NCBI GenBank assembly: GCA_038087015.1
Contig: JASBNA010000035.1
Span: forward strand, 372,001-436,000
Direction of reading: 5' to 3'
Length of the DNA: 64,000 bases
Origin: Cerrena zonata
Taxonomy: Eukaryota > Basidiomycota > Agaricomycetes > Polyporales > Cerrenaceae
The notes beneath the pieces are model-generated. The model made no database searches and was not told the origin of the DNA. It worked only from the letters and a program-made list of their open reading frames with translations. This document shows, one piece after another, positions 60,066 to 64,000 of the stretch (within the stretch, counting starts at the first letter, position 1; each line of letters begins with the position of its first letter). A program made the position numbers and the translations under genes.

Positions 60066-60256
60066 TCAGCGAAGTTAGGTGAACAGGAATGAACGTCAGA
60101 ACTTGACACTCCAGAGCGAACTTGGTCAAACTTGAACTTTCCGTCCAGCGCTAGGCTGCATGGCGCGCCTTCAAGTTGGCGGCCACTCCAAGTTCTCGCC
60201 CTGTCACATTCTACCCCACCTTCTACTTACATTCGTCTACAATTGGATAGCGCGAT
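60066..60256. promoter_or_regulatory. Divergent promoter between the ABC transporter and the F-box gene
   Basis: 191 nt separate the two start codons. No clear TATA box. The spacer just before 60257 is pyrimidine-rich. Confidence 0.4.
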
Positions 60257-61084
60257 ATGTCTCAGGTGAGGATTCTCTATTACACTCAACATTTATTCCA
60301 AGTTGAATTCACAACGCACCATAGGTTGCTAGCCCCTCTGCCGGCGGTCGGGATCCCACACCCTTTACTCCAAGCCCTAAACTACGACGTTCTCCATTAC
60401 ATCATGAGCTTCTTACCAGGGACGCGTAAAGAGCAGCGAGGTCTTTTCGCTATGATGAAAACTTGCCACACTTTGTACGACATCGGAACACCCTACATTC
60501 TTGACGACGAAATTAAAATCACCGGCAAACCATCCCAACTGAACTCTTTCTATTCGTTTGGGCTGCATAATCACTCTAACGGATCTCACTTCGTTCGGAA
60601 ATTATTCTTACGCTTCTCTAAGCTTGAGGACCGGAGCAGTAACGTCTGGTCCACGATCCTGTACATGATCATCAAAAAGTCCCCCACGTGGATACGCTCA
60701 CTATTCTTGAGTGGTCTGACATGAGATTCGCATCGCTTGTCAAGTCATGTCCAAACGTTCGTACTCTGCAATTCGGCTGTGAAAAAAATGGTTCGAACGA
60801 TGCGGTCATTCATTGGAGGATCTCCGCGCCGCAAACCTCGCAGTAAACCCCCATATCGCTGGTCTAGCCTATCTTATTTTCTGGTAGTTATCATAGGCCT
60901 ATACGCACTAGCCCCTCAATGCCGTATCGCTCATTTGGACCTCTGGCTATTTGAAAGCCGTGACGACTCTCGATATCTGTACGCGGTCCTTCAAGACGCA
61001 AAGCCTCTGCGCTTCACACTGAGCATCAGAACCCCTAACATCGTTGCTTGCCTCCTGCTGCAGTACCTATGTGTTCGCCGTTAA
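60257..61084 (+). pseudogene. F-box/leucine-rich-repeat-like gene, frame broken
   Basis: The first frame (60257-60724) contains an F-box-like segment, LNYDVLHYIMSFLPGTRKEQ, then FAMMKTCHTLYDIGTPYIL. Coding sense continues in other frames: VPHVDTLTILEWSDMRF with LVKSCPNVRTLQFG, then WFERCGHSLEDLRAANLA, then RIAHLDLWLFES to 61084. The first two changes of frame fall on runs of A (AAAAA at 60674-60678 and AAAAAAA at 60782-60788); one extra A in each would join them. The third may be an intron. F-box genes expand and decay fast in mushrooms, so it may be a pseudogene, or a live gene with homopolymer errors. As a live gene it would be an SCF ubiquitin-ligase adaptor. Confidence 0.5.
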
Positions 61085-61797
61085 CTCACTTGGACATAGT
61101 CGTATGTATGTCAGAGGCTTGAAGGTAAATTGAGTCTTAACATGTAGAGTTTATAACAATACATGTTCATCCCTCAGGCTAGGAGGCTCTCTTCACCTTC
61201 CTCCGGCTCTTCCGTAATGATGTTCACCATCTGTTTGTTATTGGCAGAGAAAGTATTCCCGATACGCCCAGATCTCTTCTGTACCGCTGAAGACATCGTA
61301 AATAATACCAGGGCACTCAAATTCTCATGTTTTGGCACTTATTCTGTCATATATTTCGGTGCTTGTCAAATCTCGACTCAGATCACCTCTCCGGACAACG
61401 TTGCGGTGAGGTTCGGAAGAAAGACAAAACTACGTGGCATTTACGATGGTCTACAAGATTAGTCTATGTACTGCATGATGGTAAAAGAAAAAAGGAAGGG
61501 AGGCGTAGAGAAGTGGAATATGGAAACGAGATCTTTTAAGGCTCGACGAAAGATGTAATTTTACAATGTATGCAAAAATCGAGAGGATCGTCCGTGAGCA
61601 GTGCTTGGAGACTGAGAGAGAATTAAAGATGGGAGAGAGAGAAAGCGGGAGAAATGAGAATGATGAACCGACTAAGTATACGCCTTTGCGTTCGTAGGAT
61701 ATCTGTAAGATTGAACGTAACCAGTAACCAATGATCATATGACACATCGACATATCACAGGGGATAGCCATACGGCCCTTAGAAGACTACTCCCAAG
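61085..61797. other. Convergent intergenic region
   Basis: 713 nt between the F-box gene and the trehalase 3' end. Short frames at 61163-61462 and 61451-61771 are not supported. Confidence 0.5.
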
Positions 61798-64000
61798 TTA
61801 ATAAGCAGGGGAGATAGGCGACATGGCAGCCGGTTCAGACAAATGGAGCTGATCCATGGCCAAACCAAGCGGGTCGGTGGCGACAGATGGTTGGCCACCA
61901 GTTTGCAAGCTAGCAGTAGCTCCAAAGTAGACTTCGGGGCTTGTGCAAGCAGCGGCTGCACGTCGCATACCAGTGGAAAGGAACGTCAGACCAACTTGGT
62001 AGGCAGCTGTGTAACAAAATGAATCAGTAAAGATGGAAATAGTGTAGTCTTATTGAGGAGAACATACCGTTCATCCAACCGAAACCTTCACGAGGGATCA
62101 TCTTGAAGTCGAGACCTTGGTTACCGTATTCGGCATCAACGAGATGTGAAAGCTTCACAGCATCAAACTGAAATACACAAAAACACGTCATCGTTTAGCG
62201 ACGTTTCTCCGATATATGGGTAGAATCGACCCACCTTTTCTGGTACGACACCGTTAAAGTCTACGAATGCGGTGGTCATCCTGTTCGCGAGTAAGTAAAG
62301 GTAATAAAGGTCAGAGACAACGAACACTTACATGTAGATCCATCTGTACGCAAGACGTTGGGCCTCTTCGAGGTAACCATATCTTTCTAGACCAACCCAC
62401 GCCATGATCTGATGGGGAGGCCTATTCGATTGACATGAGGTGAGAAATGCCATCCTTCACATTAATCACACTAATTTCACATACCATGCATACCTAGAAG
62501 AGAAAAAATATTGAGAACTGGGGCACGAAGTAGGACCCAAGAAACTACTTACGGGTAATCCCATTGACGGTTAGGTCGATCCAACGAGATCTTACCTCTC
62601 GATTCTTCAGTACCAGAAACAAGGCCACCAAGAACCTCGAACTTTTTCAAAGACTGTGACCTAAAAACGTCCCGAAATCAACCGTCAGCGATCCGTCTCC
62701 TTCCGTTACTATATTAAAGGACTGAGGGAACCAGAGCAACGACTCACAGCATCTTCCAGCATTGCTCTTCACTTGCACATCCTGCCCACAGCGTCCAAAG
62801 CGAAGTGACACTCTCGTAGAGAATCTGCTTCTCCTGAACGGTGTCGTAATCGAAGAACAAGGCCTTGCTCTCGTTCCAGCAATACTTGTCCATCATCTCC
62901 TTACGGAACTCTGCGCGCGCGAACCACTCGTCGCTAGTCTGGACACGTGAGGTGGATTTCTCTCTGTGGGGGTTGGCATAGGACTCTGGCGAAGGGGGGA
63001 AAGGTGCTAGATCAAATTCTTGCTCGAGCTCGAGTTCATCGTCAAATACTTCTCGAATGGCGGTACCAATATCCACTTCGTACTTGAACAACAATGCTTG
63101 CAAATCGACTGTGCCAAGGTTAGCACAGCGCTTCTCAAACCGATATGTGGTATCGTGCCCTGATTCACGAACGGCCCTATCGTGCAAGAAGTACTCGTCC
63201 AAGCCAGGTTCCTTAATGACTCCGCTATTATACTTCTCGCTAAACTCCAGAATCGAGATACCGTGTTTGGCAGCGTACGGCTCAAGAACGTGCGTGAAAT
63301 GGGTGGCTTCTGTCTCAGGAGGAATTCCAAGTCCATCAGGGCGGAAACGCGAGAGACCAGTCTTGGGATCCATTCTCGGCTCGGCAACCCAAATGGTGTG
63401 GTACTCCTTAATGGCCGCCTGAATAGCACGTTTCAACCACGCACGGTTGGAATCGATATCAGAACGGTCAAGCTGGTTATAGATCTGTAGTGCCATATCG
63501 GTAAGGAAAGGCGGCTGAGTACGGCAGAGGTAGTAGCTTCGGCTCCCATTTAGAATCTTGTTGTAATGCTGAATTTCGAAGATGAAATGGTCAACCATGC
63601 CTTTCGCCATATTGACCTGTCCGTCCACGAGGAGACCGAGGGAGATGAAATAGGAATCCCAGTTGTACAGCTGTCAAACGTCATCAGAAACGGCAAGTTT
63701 ACTTCAATTAAAAGCAAGGTGCTTTACCTCATTAAACCGAGCGCCAGGCACAATGAAAGGAATACCCTTCAAAGTCTTTCCACCTCTTCCATCGTCAACC
63801 TCGTTCATGGCGAGTGCAAGGATACCAGGCTTGTTGTTCAAACTCTTAACGAACTGAGGATCGTCTGGTTTAGGCGGAAGAACCTGAACATCCAAGTTGA
63901 GATGTGGCTTCTCTCTGGCAACTTGCCGATAATACTCTGCCATAGCGGGTTCACCATGCGGCACGTATATGCGAGGGTTAACTCGCCCTGTGCGGTTCTT
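61798..64000 (-). CDS. Neutral trehalase NTH1 (GH37), 5' end outside the window
   Basis: This cytosolic enzyme splits trehalose to two glucose. The gene enters at the right edge (in frame at 64000, reading [18 protein letters not shown]) and ends at 61798. Exons in the window: 64000-63728, 63670-62748, 62660-62553, 62493-62485, 62421-62332, 62280-62235, 62167-62068 and 62006-61798, all in phase. Both GH37 signatures are present: [15 protein letters not shown], and QWDYPYAWPPHQ, the latter assembled over a 9-nt exon (62485-62493) that encodes only part of it. [14 protein letters not shown] and [20 protein letters not shown] also match neutral trehalase. The missing N-terminus should contain the regulatory phosphorylation sites. 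Identity is certain. Confidence 0.95.

Noticed and set aside
60257..60315. 59-nt GT-AG intron right after ATGTCTCAG
   Set aside because: Splicing it puts the F-box segment out of frame, whereas reading through keeps it in frame; left as coding, though the true start of this broken gene is uncertain.

Overview
The window is nuclear DNA of a filamentous basidiomycete, most likely a mushroom-forming agaricomycete. Nearly every gene is split by short GT-AG introns (about 47-70 nt). The gene content fits: a FunK1-type fungal kinase relic, a 69-residue Zn2Cys6 protein, a serine-rich GPI-anchored cupredoxin, an NsdD-like GATA factor and fungal neutral trehalase. I rebuilt the exons of most genes by hand and checked reading-frame phase across the joins.

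Layout. 1-9.6 kb: one conserved small protein on the minus strand (2315-3286), long non-coding stretches, and an unrecognised gene candidate on the plus strand (about 7.1-9.0 kb). 9.6-17.7 kb: XRN1 5'-3' exoribonuclease (minus), divergent from an alpha-ketoglutarate-dependent sulfonate/taurine dioxygenase (plus); the shared 1.1 kb promoter holds a TATA box, a palindromic TCACGTGA element and two further inverted repeats. 18.8-26.4 kb: GATA transcription factor, a 3.3 kb gene-poor gap, then a single-pass membrane protein of unknown function. 28.6-38.8 kb: PX-PB1 protein, actin-related protein Arp10 (dynactin), a GPI-anchored cupredoxin-like protein and the FG nucleoporin Nup49/Nup58. 40.5-47 kb: the tiny Zn2Cys6 protein, a Methyltransf_16 (METTL21/EFM-like) methyltransferase, the peroxisomal ATP carrier ANT1/PMP47 and a decayed FunK1 kinase. 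47.2-53.6 kb: Atg22-like vacuolar effluxer, MIC60 (MICOS) and a coiled-coil protein. 54.1-64 kb: a 26-exon ABCC (MRP-type) transporter, a broken F-box gene and neutral trehalase NTH1, which runs off the right edge.

The genes are mostly dispersed housekeeping functions (mRNA decay, nuclear pore, dynein motor, mitochondrial cristae, peroxisome, vacuole, trehalose use) and do not look like one pathway or a biosynthetic cluster. I found no CRISPR, rRNA, tRNA or intact transposon.

The most striking pattern is that five otherwise well-preserved conserved genes each have exactly one indel. In three of them (xrn1, arp10, the methyltransferase) removing one G from a GGGG run restores frame and phase. 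ANT1 has one excess G in a CCGG context, and the ABCC gene lacks two bases in a CG repeat. Assembly error is the simplest reading, but it needs checking because as given all five proteins are truncated or altered. Other points of interest are very small exons (9 nt in trehalase, 11 and 17 nt in xrn1, 19 nt carrying a Walker A motif, 14 nt in atg22) and the sulfur-type promoter element in front of the sulfonate dioxygenase.
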